NCBI RefSeq assembly: GCF_003336875.1
Contig: NZ_QGNJ01000001.1
Span: forward strand, 372,001-436,000
From: Oleisolibacter albus
Lineage (GTDB): Bacteria > Pseudomonadota > Alphaproteobacteria > Azospirillales > Azospirillaceae
DNA: 64,000 nucleotides
Direction: 5' to 3'
Part shown: positions 29,347 through 37,825 of the stretch, piece after piece
How positions within the stretch are numbered: position 1 is the first letter of the stretch
How the letters are laid out: every line of letters begins with the position of its first letter
Notes under the pieces: model-generated
What the model was told of the DNA's origin: nothing
The model's input: only the letters and a program-made list of their open reading frames with translations
Database searches by the model: none
Program-made: the position numbers and the translations under genes

Positions 29347-29547
29347 GCCGGATTGCGGCTCCGCCGATGTCCGAGCAGTCCCCGGGGCATGGTTGCTGCG
29401 GCAGTTTATCTCACGGGATGCCGCCGGCCCCGCGGGACCCGCCAAAGGTGCGGGAGCTGCGCGGGACCAGCGGACATGGCAGACTCGGCATCAGCACTCT
29501 TGGTGCAGCGGCCGATGGGCAATCACCCCAACCGACCATTCATCGCC

Positions 29548-31716
29548 TTAGAAACTGACCTGGGCTGACAGGAACCACTGCCGCGGCGCCTGCGGGAAAT
29601 AGGCATAGGCGCCGTCGTCATCGGTCAGGATGCTGTTGACCTCCCGGTCGAACAGGTTCCGCACCGTCAGGGTCAGCTCCAACCGGTCCAGCGGTTGCCA
29701 GACCAGGGCGGCGTTGTAGAGGGCATAGCCGCCGGCCCGGACACTGTTGGCCTTGTCATAGGCATAGTCGCCGGACAGGTCGGCCCAGACCTGCACGGTC
29801 AGGTCCCAGGGGGCGATCTCCTGATTGACGGTCAGGCGGCCGGCATGGCGGGGAATGCCCGCCACCTCCTTGCCGGAGAAGTCGTAGAAGACGCCGGTGC
29901 CGGAATTGACATAGGCGTTCTCCGTCCACTTGGCGAAGGTGTAGCCATAGCTGGCGTCCAGCGACAGGCCGGGCACGGCGTCGGCCAGATCCAGCCGGCT
30001 TTCCAGTTCAAGGCCACGCACCCGCTCCTTGCCGGAATTGATGGAGACGGCGGTGCCATTGACCGGCAGCAGCTGCAACAGGTCGCTGCGGTTCAGCTGA
30101 TAGGCGGTCAGGGTGTAGCTCAGCCGCTCGAACAGGCTGCCCTTGACCCCGGCCTCGATGTTGCGGGCGCGCTCCGGGTCCACGCCGGTGTTGCGGTTGA
30201 GATAGGACCAGATCGGGCCGAAGCCGGGGCTGAACCCCTCGCCATAGGCGACATAGGCCGTCAGGTCGGGACTGAATTTCCAGCTGGCGCTGGCCTTGGG
30301 CGTCACCTGCTGGTCGCGGTCCTCCACGGTCTGCACCGGATTAGGACCGTAACCGGAGCCGCTGGGGCCGTAGAAGACGCGGCGGCCGAAGCTGTCCCAG
30401 CGGGCGCCACCGGTCAGGGTCAGCGGCCCATGCGTCCATTCCGCCTGGCTGTAGACGGCATAGTTGCGGGCACGGCTGTGCCCGTCCAGCATGCGGTCGC
30501 TGATCCAGTCGTCCCGGTTGATATGGGCGCCGGTGGCGATGTCCCGGCGCTGGGCATAGAACAGCGGGCCGAAATCGAACTCGCCGGTCCAGGTCTCCAC
30601 ATGATGGGCGCGCACCTGCTCGGCGCTGGCCCCGGCCTGCAGCCGCCAGTCGCCACGCTGCCAGTCCAGCTGCTGCTCGGCGAACAGGGTGTTGGTGTCA
30701 CCGTCAACGCGGAAACCGCTGTAGCCCAGGCTGCTGTCACCGGGCGTATAGCGGATCATGGCGCCCTGGATGGCCGCGGTCTTGGCTTGGCGCGCATGCA
30801 GGCGGGTGGTGCTGGTCAGCCCCTCGGCCAGATCCGCCTCCAGCACGGCGGTGCTGGTCAGCATGCGCTTGGCGAAGCTGGCATTGTCCTCGTTGTAGTT
30901 GGCCTCGCGCCCGCCGGGCAGATCGATGGGCTGGCCCAGCGCATCGGTGGGCAGTTCGCCCGCCAGCTTCTGCTTGGTGTTGACATAGGTGGCGGTGAGG
31001 TTCAGCCGGCCCCACTCCTTCAGGGTCAGGCGATGCTTGGCGAACAGGCTCTGTTCGTCGCGCCCGGTGCGGTCGCGCCAGCCGTCGGCCGTCTGCACCT
31101 GACCGGACAGCAACAGGGCGCCGTTCTCCACGGTCGGGGTCTGCAGGCTGGCGGCCAGCTCGCGCCAGCCGTCGCTGCCCACGGTGGCGCGCACGCGCCC
31201 CTCACGGCTGTCGCCCACCTCGGGCGTGCGATAGTTGATGGTGCCGGCGATGGCACCACGACCATACAGGGCCGACATCGGGCCCCGCACCAGATCGACC
31301 CGGCCCGCGGCCCCGAAGGGAAGCTGCTCCAGATCGGCCTCATCATCACCGGTCAGGAACGGCACGCCATCCATGAGCACGGCTAGCGTGTCGTTATGGA
31401 TGCGGTTTGGCACGCCGCGCAGGGTGATGCCGGTGTAAGTGCCCTGATCGTTGGTGGCCAAGGTCACGCCCGGCAGCCCGCGCAGTTCCTCGCCGACGAA
31501 GCGGGTGGCCTGGGTCTCGGCGGTGTCCAGATCAATGCTCGAGACGCTGGCCGGCACGTCGCGCACGGCCGCCGCCCGCCGGTTGGCGGTCACCACCACC
31601 TCGTCCAGGGGGCTCGGATATCGCTCGGCCTCGCCCGGATATCGCTCGGCCATCGCGGCGGCAGGCGCAACCAGGGCCAGCAGGGCGACGGTGGAGGACA
31701 GGGTACGGGCGAACAT
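29548..31716 (-). CDS. TonB-dependent outer-membrane receptor
   Basis: This 722-residue receptor has a signal peptide (MFARTLSSTVALLALVAPAAAMA), a TonB box (DEVVVTAN), a plug domain (about residues 45-155, with GVTLATNDQGTYTGITLRGVP and VDLVRGPMSALYGRGAIAGTI) and a 22-strand barrel that ends in the typical aromatic residue (SAQVSF). It imports a ligand across the outer membrane using TonB energy. A seven-residue duplication (AERYPGE/AERYPSP) sits between the signal peptide and the TonB box. The ligand is not predictable; the downstream sugar-like DUF4432 gene hints at a carbohydrate. The start is ATG 31716; GTG 31722 is possible. Confidence 0.93.
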   Translation of the reverse strand: MFARTLSSTVALLALVAPAAAMAERYPGEAERYPSPLDEVVVTANRRAAAVRDVPASVSSIDLDTAETQATRFVGEELRGLPGVTLATNDQGTYTGITLRGVPNRIHNDTLAVLMDGVPFLTGDDEADLEQLPFGAAGRVDLVRGPMSALYGRGAIAGTINYRTPEVGDSREGRVRATVGSDGWRELAASLQTPTVENGALLLSGQVQTADGWRDRTGRDEQSLFAKHRLTLKEWGRLNLTATYVNTKQKLAGELPTDALGQPIDLPGGREANYNEDNASFAKRMLTSTAVLEADLAEGLTSTTRLHARQAKTAAIQGAMIRYTPGDSSLGYSGFRVDGDTNTLFAEQQLDWQRGDWRLQAGASAEQVRAHHVETWTGEFDFGPLFYAQRRDIATGAHINRDDWISDRMLDGHSRARNYAVYSQAEWTHGPLTLTGGARWDSFGRRVFYGPSGSGYGPNPVQTVEDRDQQVTPKASASWKFSPDLTAYVAYGEGFSPGFGPIWSYLNRNTGVDPERARNIEAGVKGSLFERLSYTLTAYQLNRSDLLQLLPVNGTAVSINSGKERVRGLELESRLDLADAVPGLSLDASYGYTFAKWTENAYVNSGTGVFYDFSGKEVAGIPRHAGRLTVNQEIAPWDLTVQVWADLSGDYAYDKANSVRAGGYALYNAALVWQPLDRLELTLTVRNLFDREVNSILTDDDGAYAYFPQAPRQWFLSAQVSF

Positions 31717-31849
31717 CGTCACGATTCGGCTCTCGCTCTTCAGAGAGGTTCAAGGGAGCCGGTGGATGTACGGATTTGGTCCCGCGATGCAAGCGCAAGC
31801 TCCGCGGGTCAGCGCGGCAGCGGGAAATCCCGGCCGGACATGCAACGAC

Positions 31850-32572
31850 TCAGACCAGGGCCGGCGGCCCGGCTTCCCCCACCTCGCCGGGTTCGCCCAG
31901 GCCCAGCACCTGGCGGCAGAAGCGCACGGTGATAGGCCGCTTGGCGGCCAGCGCCGCCCGGTCCAGCAGGTCCACCACCCGGCGGGCATTGGCAAAGCTG
32001 CGCTCGGTATGGGTCATCAGCCAGGCGATGACATCCTCGCCCACGCGGATCTGGCGGTCGGCGAACAGCTTGACCAGCACGGCCATCAGCAGGGCATCGT
32101 CGGGGGCGGCCATGCCGACCGCCGGCGCCGCCAGCAGACGGGAGCGCAGATCCGGCAGGCGCATGACCCAGTTGATCGGCGCCTCCTCCGCCAGCAGCAG
32201 CAGATGCCCCCCCGCCTCCTTGGCCAGATTGTAGAGGTGGAACAGCGCCCGCTCCAGCCCGGTATCGCCGGCCACCTGCTGGGCATGGTCCAGCACCAGG
32301 GCCCGCATGGGCCGCAGCAGATCGGGCAGATCGTCGGTGCGCAGATCCTCCGGTTCGATCAGGCTGGCGCGGCTGCGGGCACGCCAGATCTGGGCCAGAT
32401 GGCTCTTGCCGCTGCCATGCGGGCCGAACAGAGCCAGGGCCGGCGCCGGCCAGTCTGGCCACGCATCCAGCCAGGCCACCGCATCGGCATTGCCCGGCGC
32501 CACCAGGAAATCCGCCTCGCCCATGGCGGAGCGGTGACCCAGATCCAGGGGCAGCTGCTTGGTGTCGACCAC
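31850..32572 (-). CDS. hdaA: DnaA-related regulator HdaA
   Basis: This 240-residue protein resembles the AAA+ domain of DnaA without its DNA-binding domain. It starts with a clamp-binding-like motif, QLPLDL, just after the N-terminus. Walker A is FGPHGSGKSHLAQIW. RSRLLAAPAV and a sensor-2 region (SFANARRVVDLLDRAALAA) follow. Hda/HdaA works with the DNA-bound sliding clamp to trigger ATP hydrolysis on DnaA after initiation. I chose GTG 32572 because GAGGGG stands seven bases upstream and it places the clamp motif at the N-terminus. It is the last gene of a four-gene minus-strand cluster. Confidence 0.9.
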   Translation of the reverse strand: MVDTKQLPLDLGHRSAMGEADFLVAPGNADAVAWLDAWPDWPAPALALFGPHGSGKSHLAQIWRARSRASLIEPEDLRTDDLPDLLRPMRALVLDHAQQVAGDTGLERALFHLYNLAKEAGGHLLLLAEEAPINWVMRLPDLRSRLLAAPAVGMAAPDDALLMAVLVKLFADRQIRVGEDVIAWLMTHTERSFANARRVVDLLDRAALAAKRPITVRFCRQVLGLGEPGEVGEAGPPALV

Positions 32573-32582
32573 GTCCGTCCCC

Positions 32583-33752
32583 TCAGAGTGCAGGCGGCGT
32601 ATCAGCCGGCAGCAGGGGAGCCGCCCCTTCCGCCGCGGGATGGGGAAGTGGCGCCGTCTCCGGGAAGGCGCCAGGGCCATCACCAGGATGGCCGCCGACA
32701 CCACCGATATAAAGCGGACTGGCCATGTACTGGCGCAAGCCGAACCGCACCAGCACGCCGATGACCGCCGCCACCGGCACGGCCAGCAGCACGCCGACGA
32801 AGCCGAACAGGCTGCCGGCGGCCAGCAGGGCGAACATGACCCAGACCGGATGCAGTCCGACCCGGTCGCCCACCAGCTTCGGCGTCAGCACATTGCCTTC
32901 CACCGCCTGCCCGACGATGAAAATGCCGGCCACCAGCCCGACCCGCCACATCTCGTCATACTGGAAAAAGGCGATGCCGACGCTGGCCAGAAACCCGGTC
33001 AGGGAGCCGACATAGGGAATGAAGGACAACAGTCCGGCAAACAGCCCGACGATCAGACCGAACTTCAGACCGCTCAGGGACAGGGCCACGGCATAGAACA
33101 GCCCCAGCGCCAGACAGACGCTGGCCTGACCGCGGACGAAGCCCGCCAGGGTGCGGTCCACCTCGCGCGCCTGCTCGCGGATGGTCTCGGCATGGGGGCG
33201 CGGCAACCAGCCGTCGATGGCTGTCAGCAGCTTGTCCCAGTCGCGCAGCATGTAGAAGGCGACAACCGGCGTGATCAGCAGCACGGAAATGATGTCGACG
33301 ATGGCAACACCGCCACTGAACACGCCGCGCAGGACATTGCCGACCCAACTGACGGCGGTGCCGGCATAATCCCCCACCGCCGTGCGCAGCCGCTCCACAT
33401 CCTCCGGGGCCAGCCGGGCGACCAGCGCCTCCAGCTTCGGCATGGCCTCGTTGCGCGCCCACTCGACCCAGCCGGGCACGCTGTGGATGAGCTGTTCCAC
33501 CTGTCCACGCAGCAGCGGGAACAGCAGCAGCAGGGCCAGCAGGACGACAACGACGAAGGACAGCAGCACCAGTGTCGTGGCAAGCCAGCGCGGCACCCGG
33601 CTGCGCTCCAGCCGATCCACCAGCGGGTCCAGGAGATAGGCAACAGCCATCCCGGCCACGAAGGGCCCCAGAACCTCGCCCAGCAGCCAGAGCAGCAGAA
33701 CGAAGACCGAAAATCCGATCAGCCAGAACCGGACCTGACGCCCCTGATTCAT
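32583..33752 (-). CDS. AI-2E family transporter (PerM-like permease)
   Basis: This 389-residue integral membrane protein is of the AI-2E/UPF0118 (PerM) family. It has about seven to eight hydrophobic segments, including FWLIGFSVFVLLLWLLGEVL at the N-terminus and clusters at about 60-80, 160-180 and 210-320. The long polar region at about 85-150 is characteristic of the family. Members export autoinducer-2 or, in other lineages, act as ion/proton antiporters, so the substrate is open. Its start overlaps the preceding gene's stop by four bases, and hdaA begins ten bases after its stop. This PerM-HdaA pairing is common in alphaproteobacteria. Confidence 0.87.
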   Translation of the reverse strand: MNQGRQVRFWLIGFSVFVLLLWLLGEVLGPFVAGMAVAYLLDPLVDRLERSRVPRWLATTLVLLSFVVVVLLALLLLFPLLRGQVEQLIHSVPGWVEWARNEAMPKLEALVARLAPEDVERLRTAVGDYAGTAVSWVGNVLRGVFSGGVAIVDIISVLLITPVVAFYMLRDWDKLLTAIDGWLPRPHAETIREQAREVDRTLAGFVRGQASVCLALGLFYAVALSLSGLKFGLIVGLFAGLLSFIPYVGSLTGFLASVGIAFFQYDEMWRVGLVAGIFIVGQAVEGNVLTPKLVGDRVGLHPVWVMFALLAAGSLFGFVGVLLAVPVAAVIGVLVRFGLRQYMASPLYIGGVGGHPGDGPGAFPETAPLPHPAAEGAAPLLPADTPPAL

Positions 33753-34351
33753 GGCGCAGCCTCCCCATTGCCGCCAGCCGTGCCGCTGTCGTCGGCCGTG
33801 CCACGGGTGCGCAGGATCAGCAGACCGCGCAGGACATAGGCCGTCAGCGACCAGGCGGTGGTCAGGGCCACCAGCCAGGTCATCGGCATCACATAGAAGT
33901 CCAGCCCCAAGCCGGGTCCCTGCACGGCCAGCACCAGGGCCGCCAGGGCCAGTTGCAGCGCCGTGTTGGCCTTGCTGACCCAGAGTGGCTGCATGGCCAG
34001 CCGCTCCTTCAGCAGCAGGGTGAGGATGCCGACACCGATGACGATGACGATGTCGCGCAGAACGATCAGCCCGACCAGCCAGGGCGACACCAGATGCTCA
34101 TAGCCCAGGGCCAGGAAGACTCCGACCAGCAGGGCCTTGTCGGCCAGCGGATCGAGAATGCCGCCCAGCTTGGTACGGGCACGGAAGCTGCGGGCGATGA
34201 ACCCGTCCACCCCGTCCGAGATGCCGGCGATCACGAACAGCCAGAAGGCCAGGGTCAGGCGGTCTTCCAGAATCAGCCACAGGGTCAGCGGCACACAGAG
34301 CAGCCGCCCTATGGTGATGATGTTGGGCACATGGACGATGAAGGGAGGCAC
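33749..34351 (-). CDS. CDP-alcohol phosphatidyltransferase family protein
   Basis: This 200-residue membrane enzyme has five to six hydrophobic segments. The complete family motif is visible at about residues 45-70: DGVDGFIARSFRARTKLGG followed by ILDPLADK. Its aspartates bind the metal and the CDP-alcohol. The N-terminus VPNIITIGRLLCVPLTL resembles PgsA and the related cardiolipin-synthase-like CDP transferases. It probably condenses CDP-diacylglycerol with glycerol phosphate or another polyol. The second alcohol is not certain, so no symbol is given. It lies 15 bases after the DUF2066 gene. Confidence 0.88.
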   Translation of the reverse strand: MPPFIVHVPNIITIGRLLCVPLTLWLILEDRLTLAFWLFVIAGISDGVDGFIARSFRARTKLGGILDPLADKALLVGVFLALGYEHLVSPWLVGLIVLRDIVIVIGVGILTLLLKERLAMQPLWVSKANTALQLALAALVLAVQGPGLGLDFYVMPMTWLVALTTAWSLTAYVLRGLLILRTRGTADDSGTAGGNGEAAP

Positions 34352-34366
34352 GGACGATCGCCCCGG

Positions 34367-35539
34367 TCAGTTGGGGGAGGGGGAGCCGGGCCCTGGGGCA
34401 GCGGCCGAGGGGCTGGCAGCCGCCGGGGTCGCTGCCGTCGGCGTTGCGCCGGGCTCGGTCGGCACGGACGCACCGCGCCAGCGCAGATCGCGCTCCGGTC
34501 CGGCTGCTCCCAGCAGCAGGTCACGCTGGGCCAGAGCCGTGCGCAGTTGCGTCTCGTCGCCGACATAGGTCAGCTCAACCTCGGCCTGCCCGCGCGACAG
34601 GGAACGGACCTGCGCCTGCCGAACCGTCGGAACCTGGGACAGCCGCCGCCGCGTCTCCAGCCAATCATTCATGGTGGCGAAGCTCACCTGCACCGACAGG
34701 ACCCGCTCCTGGCCCGGGGCAATGAGATTGGACCGGATCCAGGCCTGCTCCACTTGCGCGACCAGCGACTGCGCCGCAGCCGGAAGCCCGCCCGTCGCCG
34801 TATAGGTCTCCCGGCTTCCATCCAGCCGATGGACGGTCAGCCGCCCCCCGCCCGCATCGGCGGTGGCCACGCCGACAGCCCCTGCACCATAGCGGTCGGC
34901 GATGCGGTGCAGCGCCTCCGTATCGGCAGACAGCGCCTGCGCCGCATCGATATCGGCGACATCCTGGGCCTCCCCATGGGGAACAATGATGGGCACCAGC
35001 CCCTCCGGCGGCGCCATGCCGGCCCAGGCATGGTGCCAGGGCGTGTCCTGCGCCCAGAGCACAGGCGCGCCGCCCGTCTGATCGAGCGGAAGAATCACGA
35101 TCGGCTTCGAGCGGACCTCGGTATAGCGGATGCCGCGTCCGCGCAGTTCACTGCGGGTGGCCGCCGGATCGAAGCGCACCGTCAGCTTGCCGACATAACG
35201 GACCGCGGATGTCCGCTCCTCCTGCACTTCAAAAGCCGTGACCAGCCGGGCCAGTTCGGCGGCACCAAGGCCGCCCGCCGCACGCACCTCGTCTTCCGGG
35301 GCGATGCGGGCCAGCAGCATCTGCCAACCCTTGCGCTGGGCCTCGGCAATGCCCTGCTCACGCGCGGCGTTGGCGGAGCCGGCCGTGACATCGACCTCCA
35401 CATTGCGCACGGTGAAGACACCGAATTCCTGCGGTGCCATCGCCTCGGCGGCAGCCGGGGTCGATCCGGCGGGCGTGAATGCGCCCAGCAGCAGGCCGAT
35501 GAGGCCGAGGCGCAGGGCGGGGGTGCAGCGGACCAGCAT
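34367..35539 (-). CDS. DUF2066 family exported protein
   Basis: This 390-residue protein has an N-terminal signal-like segment ([23 protein letters not shown]) and matches DUF2066, a proteobacterial family of unknown function. It has repeated alpha/beta segments such as [38 protein letters not shown], and [24 protein letters not shown]. The C-terminal tail is rich in Ala, Pro, Ser and Gly and probably disordered. It is the first gene of the cluster that continues to hdaA and diverges from purM. No enzymatic motif is visible. Confidence 0.8.
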   Translation of the reverse strand: MLVRCTPALRLGLIGLLLGAFTPAGSTPAAAEAMAPQEFGVFTVRNVEVDVTAGSANAAREQGIAEAQRKGWQMLLARIAPEDEVRAAGGLGAAELARLVTAFEVQEERTSAVRYVGKLTVRFDPAATRSELRGRGIRYTEVRSKPIVILPLDQTGGAPVLWAQDTPWHHAWAGMAPPEGLVPIIVPHGEAQDVADIDAAQALSADTEALHRIADRYGAGAVGVATADAGGGRLTVHRLDGSRETYTATGGLPAAAQSLVAQVEQAWIRSNLIAPGQERVLSVQVSFATMNDWLETRRRLSQVPTVRQAQVRSLSRGQAEVELTYVGDETQLRTALAQRDLLLGAAGPERDLRWRGASVPTEPGATPTAATPAAASPSAAAPGPGSPSPN

Positions 35540-35651
35540 TGCTATGGCTTCCGATCTTGCTATGTTCGGCGCCGTTTCAACGTGCGGCGGGATGGGTCGT
35601 CGCCCGTGTTCTACCTTAGCCGCCTGCCATTACGCCAGAAGTGAGGACGCC

Positions 35652-36704
35652 ATGAACAGCTACTCCTACAGGGATGCCGGTGTCGATATCGATGCGGGCA
35701 ATGCGCTGGTCGAGGCGATCAAGCCGCTGGCCAAATCCACCGCCCGCACCGGGTCCGATGCCGGTCTGGGCGGCTTCGGCGCCCTGTTCGACCTGCGCGC
35801 CGCCGGGTTCCAGGACCCGCTGCTGGTCTCCACCACCGATGGCGTCGGCACCAAGCTGAAGGTGGCCATCGAAGCCGGCAAGCACGACACGGTCGGCATC
35901 GACCTGGTCGCCATGTGCGTCAATGACCTGGTGGTCCAGGGCGCCGAGCCGCTGCTGTTCCTGGACTATTACGCCACGGGCAAGCTGGACGTCGCGGCCG
36001 GCCGTGACATCGTCGCCGGCATCGCCGAGGGCTGCCGGCAGGCCGGATGCGCCCTGGTCGGCGGTGAGACGGCGGAAATGCCGGGCATGTACGCCAGCGG
36101 CGACTATGATCTGGCCGGCTTTTCCGTCGGTGCCGTCGAGCGCAGCCAGGTGCTGACCGGCGCCGATGTGGCCGCCGGCTATGTTGTCCTCGGGCTCGCC
36201 TCCTCCGGCGTGCATTCCAATGGCTATTCGCTGGTACGCAAGCTGGTCGGCGTGGCCGGCCTGGATTATGGCAGCCCCTGCCCCTGGGATGCCGGCCGCA
36301 CCCTGGGGGAAGCGCTTCTGGCGCCGACCCGCATCTATGTGAAGAGCGTCCTGGCTGCCGTGCGCGCCGGCACCGTGCGGGCCTTGGCCCACATCACCGG
36401 CGGCGGGCTGCTGGAGAACATTCCCCGCGTCCTGCCGGACGGGCTGGGCGTGGAGCTGGATGCCGGAACCTGGGAAATGCCCAATGTCTTCCACTGGCTG
36501 ATGCGCACCGGCAGCATCGCGCCCGAGGAAATGGCCCGCACCTTCAACTGCGGCATCGGCATGGTCGCCCTCTGCCCCGCGGACAAGGCCGGTGAAGCCG
36601 CCAGCATCCTTGCCGCCCATGGGGAGAGCGTGACGCGTATCGGCACCGTGGTGCCGGCCGGCGCCCATCGTGTGGTGATCCGCGGGATGGAGGGGTGGCG
36701 GTGA
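35652..36704 (+). CDS. purM: Phosphoribosylformylglycinamidine cyclo-ligase (AIR synthetase)
   Basis: This 350-residue enzyme closes the imidazole ring in purine synthesis using ATP. The N-terminal [20 protein letters not shown] and the glycine-rich GGFGALFDL are typical. So are [14 protein letters not shown], the signature [11 protein letters not shown] and the C-terminal [16 protein letters not shown] and [14 protein letters not shown] stands before ATG 35652. The stop overlaps the purN start by four bases (GTGA). The purM-purN order diverging from DUF2066 is a conserved alphaproteobacterial arrangement. Confidence 0.97.
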   Translation: MNSYSYRDAGVDIDAGNALVEAIKPLAKSTARTGSDAGLGGFGALFDLRAAGFQDPLLVSTTDGVGTKLKVAIEAGKHDTVGIDLVAMCVNDLVVQGAEPLLFLDYYATGKLDVAAGRDIVAGIAEGCRQAGCALVGGETAEMPGMYASGDYDLAGFSVGAVERSQVLTGADVAAGYVVLGLASSGVHSNGYSLVRKLVGVAGLDYGSPCPWDAGRTLGEALLAPTRIYVKSVLAAVRAGTVRALAHITGGGLLENIPRVLPDGLGVELDAGTWEMPNVFHWLMRTGSIAPEEMARTFNCGIGMVALCPADKAGEAASILAAHGESVTRIGTVVPAGAHRVVIRGMEGWR

Positions 36705-37363
36705 CTGGGGGGCGGCTGCGGCTGGGCGTGCTGGTCTCCGGCCGCGGCAGCAATCTCCAGGCCCTGATCGACGCCGCCACCGATCCCGGTTTCCCGGCGG
36801 AGGTGGCCCTGGTCCTGTCGAACAAGGCGACAGCCCCGGCGCTGGACCGCGCCGCCCGGGCCGGCGTCCCGACCGTGACACTGGCCGCCAAGGGATTCGC
36901 CGACAAGGCCGCCTACGAGCAGGCTATGAATGCGGCGCTGGAGGCGGCTGGTGTCCAGCTGGTCTGCCTCGCCGGGTTCATGCGCCTTCTGGGGCCGACC
37001 TTCGTCGAGCACTGGCGGGACCGCCTGATCAACATTCATCCGTCGCTGCTGCCGGCCTTCCCGGGCCTGGACACCCATGCGCGCGCGCTGGCCGCCGGCG
37101 TGCGGTTCCACGGCTGCACCGTGCATTATGTGCGTCTGGAAATGGACAGCGGCCCGATCCTGGTCCAAGCTGCCGTTCCCGTGCATCCCGGCGACAGTGC
37201 CGACAGCCTGGGCGACCGCGTTCTGGCCATGGAGCACCGGGCCTATCCGCTGGCCGTCCGACTGATCGCCGAAGGCCGCGTGCGGATCGATGGGGATCTG
37301 GCGCGGATCGAACCAGGACTGGATGCCTGCGTGCCGGCCGCAGCCCTGAATCCGGCCGGCTGA
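36701..37363 (+). CDS. purN: Phosphoribosylglycinamide formyltransferase
   Basis: This 220-residue enzyme transfers a formyl group from 10-formyltetrahydrofolate to GAR. Substrate-binding [18 protein letters not shown] opens the chain. The catalytic residues lie in [21 protein letters not shown] and in [22 protein letters not shown], with Asn, His and Asp in their usual places. I prefer GTG 36701, which overlaps the purM stop and has GGAGGGG at a proper distance. GTG 36695 is too close to that site. Confidence 0.96.
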   Translation: MTGGRLRLGVLVSGRGSNLQALIDAATDPGFPAEVALVLSNKATAPALDRAARAGVPTVTLAAKGFADKAAYEQAMNAALEAAGVQLVCLAGFMRLLGPTFVEHWRDRLINIHPSLLPAFPGLDTHARALAAGVRFHGCTVHYVRLEMDSGPILVQAAVPVHPGDSADSLGDRVLAMEHRAYPLAVRLIAEGRVRIDGDLARIEPGLDACVPAAALNPAG

Positions 37364-37513
37364 ACGCTGGCGCAGACGCGGCCATTTGCTTCGCTGGCGG
37401 AATTGATGCTGGCACGCACCGTTTGCCGCCACATGCATCTTGTCAAGACGGCACGCCTTGCTTACACCCTGATATCTGCGGTCAATACAAACAGATTCGG
37501 GGAGTTCACAACC

Positions 37514-37738
37514 ATGGCCGGCACCCATACCGCCCCGGTGGTCAGCGAGAAGATCGTCCGCGAACACGCGGAAGGCTGGCAGTCCTTCACGCGCTTCACG
37601 ACCGTCGCCATCATCTTCGTGACCTTGATCCTGTTGATGTTCCTGCTGCACTTCTTCGTGGGATGGGGCTATGCCCTGTTCCTGATGGTCCTTGGCTTCA
37701 TCGCGACCATCGTTTCCGCGGTGCTGGGCAAAATCTGA
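37514..37738 (+). CDS. aa3-type cytochrome c oxidase subunit IV-like small protein
   Basis: This 74-residue protein has a hydrophilic N-terminus, the motif EGWQSFTRFTTVAIIF and two adjoining hydrophobic stretches. The pattern matches the short bacterial aa3 oxidase subunit IV family (COX4_pro_2), usually a single- or double-helix subunit of unknown importance. GGGGAG lies ten bases before the ATG. The main oxidase genes are not in the window, so it would be an orphan copy. Another small membrane protein family cannot be ruled out. Confidence 0.68.
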   Translation: MAGTHTAPVVSEKIVREHAEGWQSFTRFTTVAIIFVTLILLMFLLHFFVGWGYALFLMVLGFIATIVSAVLGKI

Positions 37739-37751
37739 CGCCCCGAACTGC

Positions 37752-37797
37752 GCACAGCCGTTGGCGATGCCGACGGCTGTGCCATAGCTCACCTTTT
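37752..37797. terminator. Hairpin terminator between the oxidase subunit and EAL genes
   Basis: GCACAGCCGT pairs perfectly with ACGGCTGTGC (37752-37782). TTTTT follows 11 bases later on the plus strand. It lies between two convergent genes. Confidence 0.65.
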
Positions 37798-37825
37798 TGC
37801 GTGCCCGGGGGAGCGGAACCCGACT

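Noticed and set aside
28910-29551. 213-codon plus-strand open frame upstream of the DUF4432 gene
   Set aside because: It runs antisense into the signal peptide region of DUF4432 and across the LacI-type operators, and it has no conserved features.
31723-31849. Riboswitch (for example cobalamin) before the TonB receptor
   Set aside because: The leader between hdaA and the receptor is too short and shows no B12-box or other riboswitch core.
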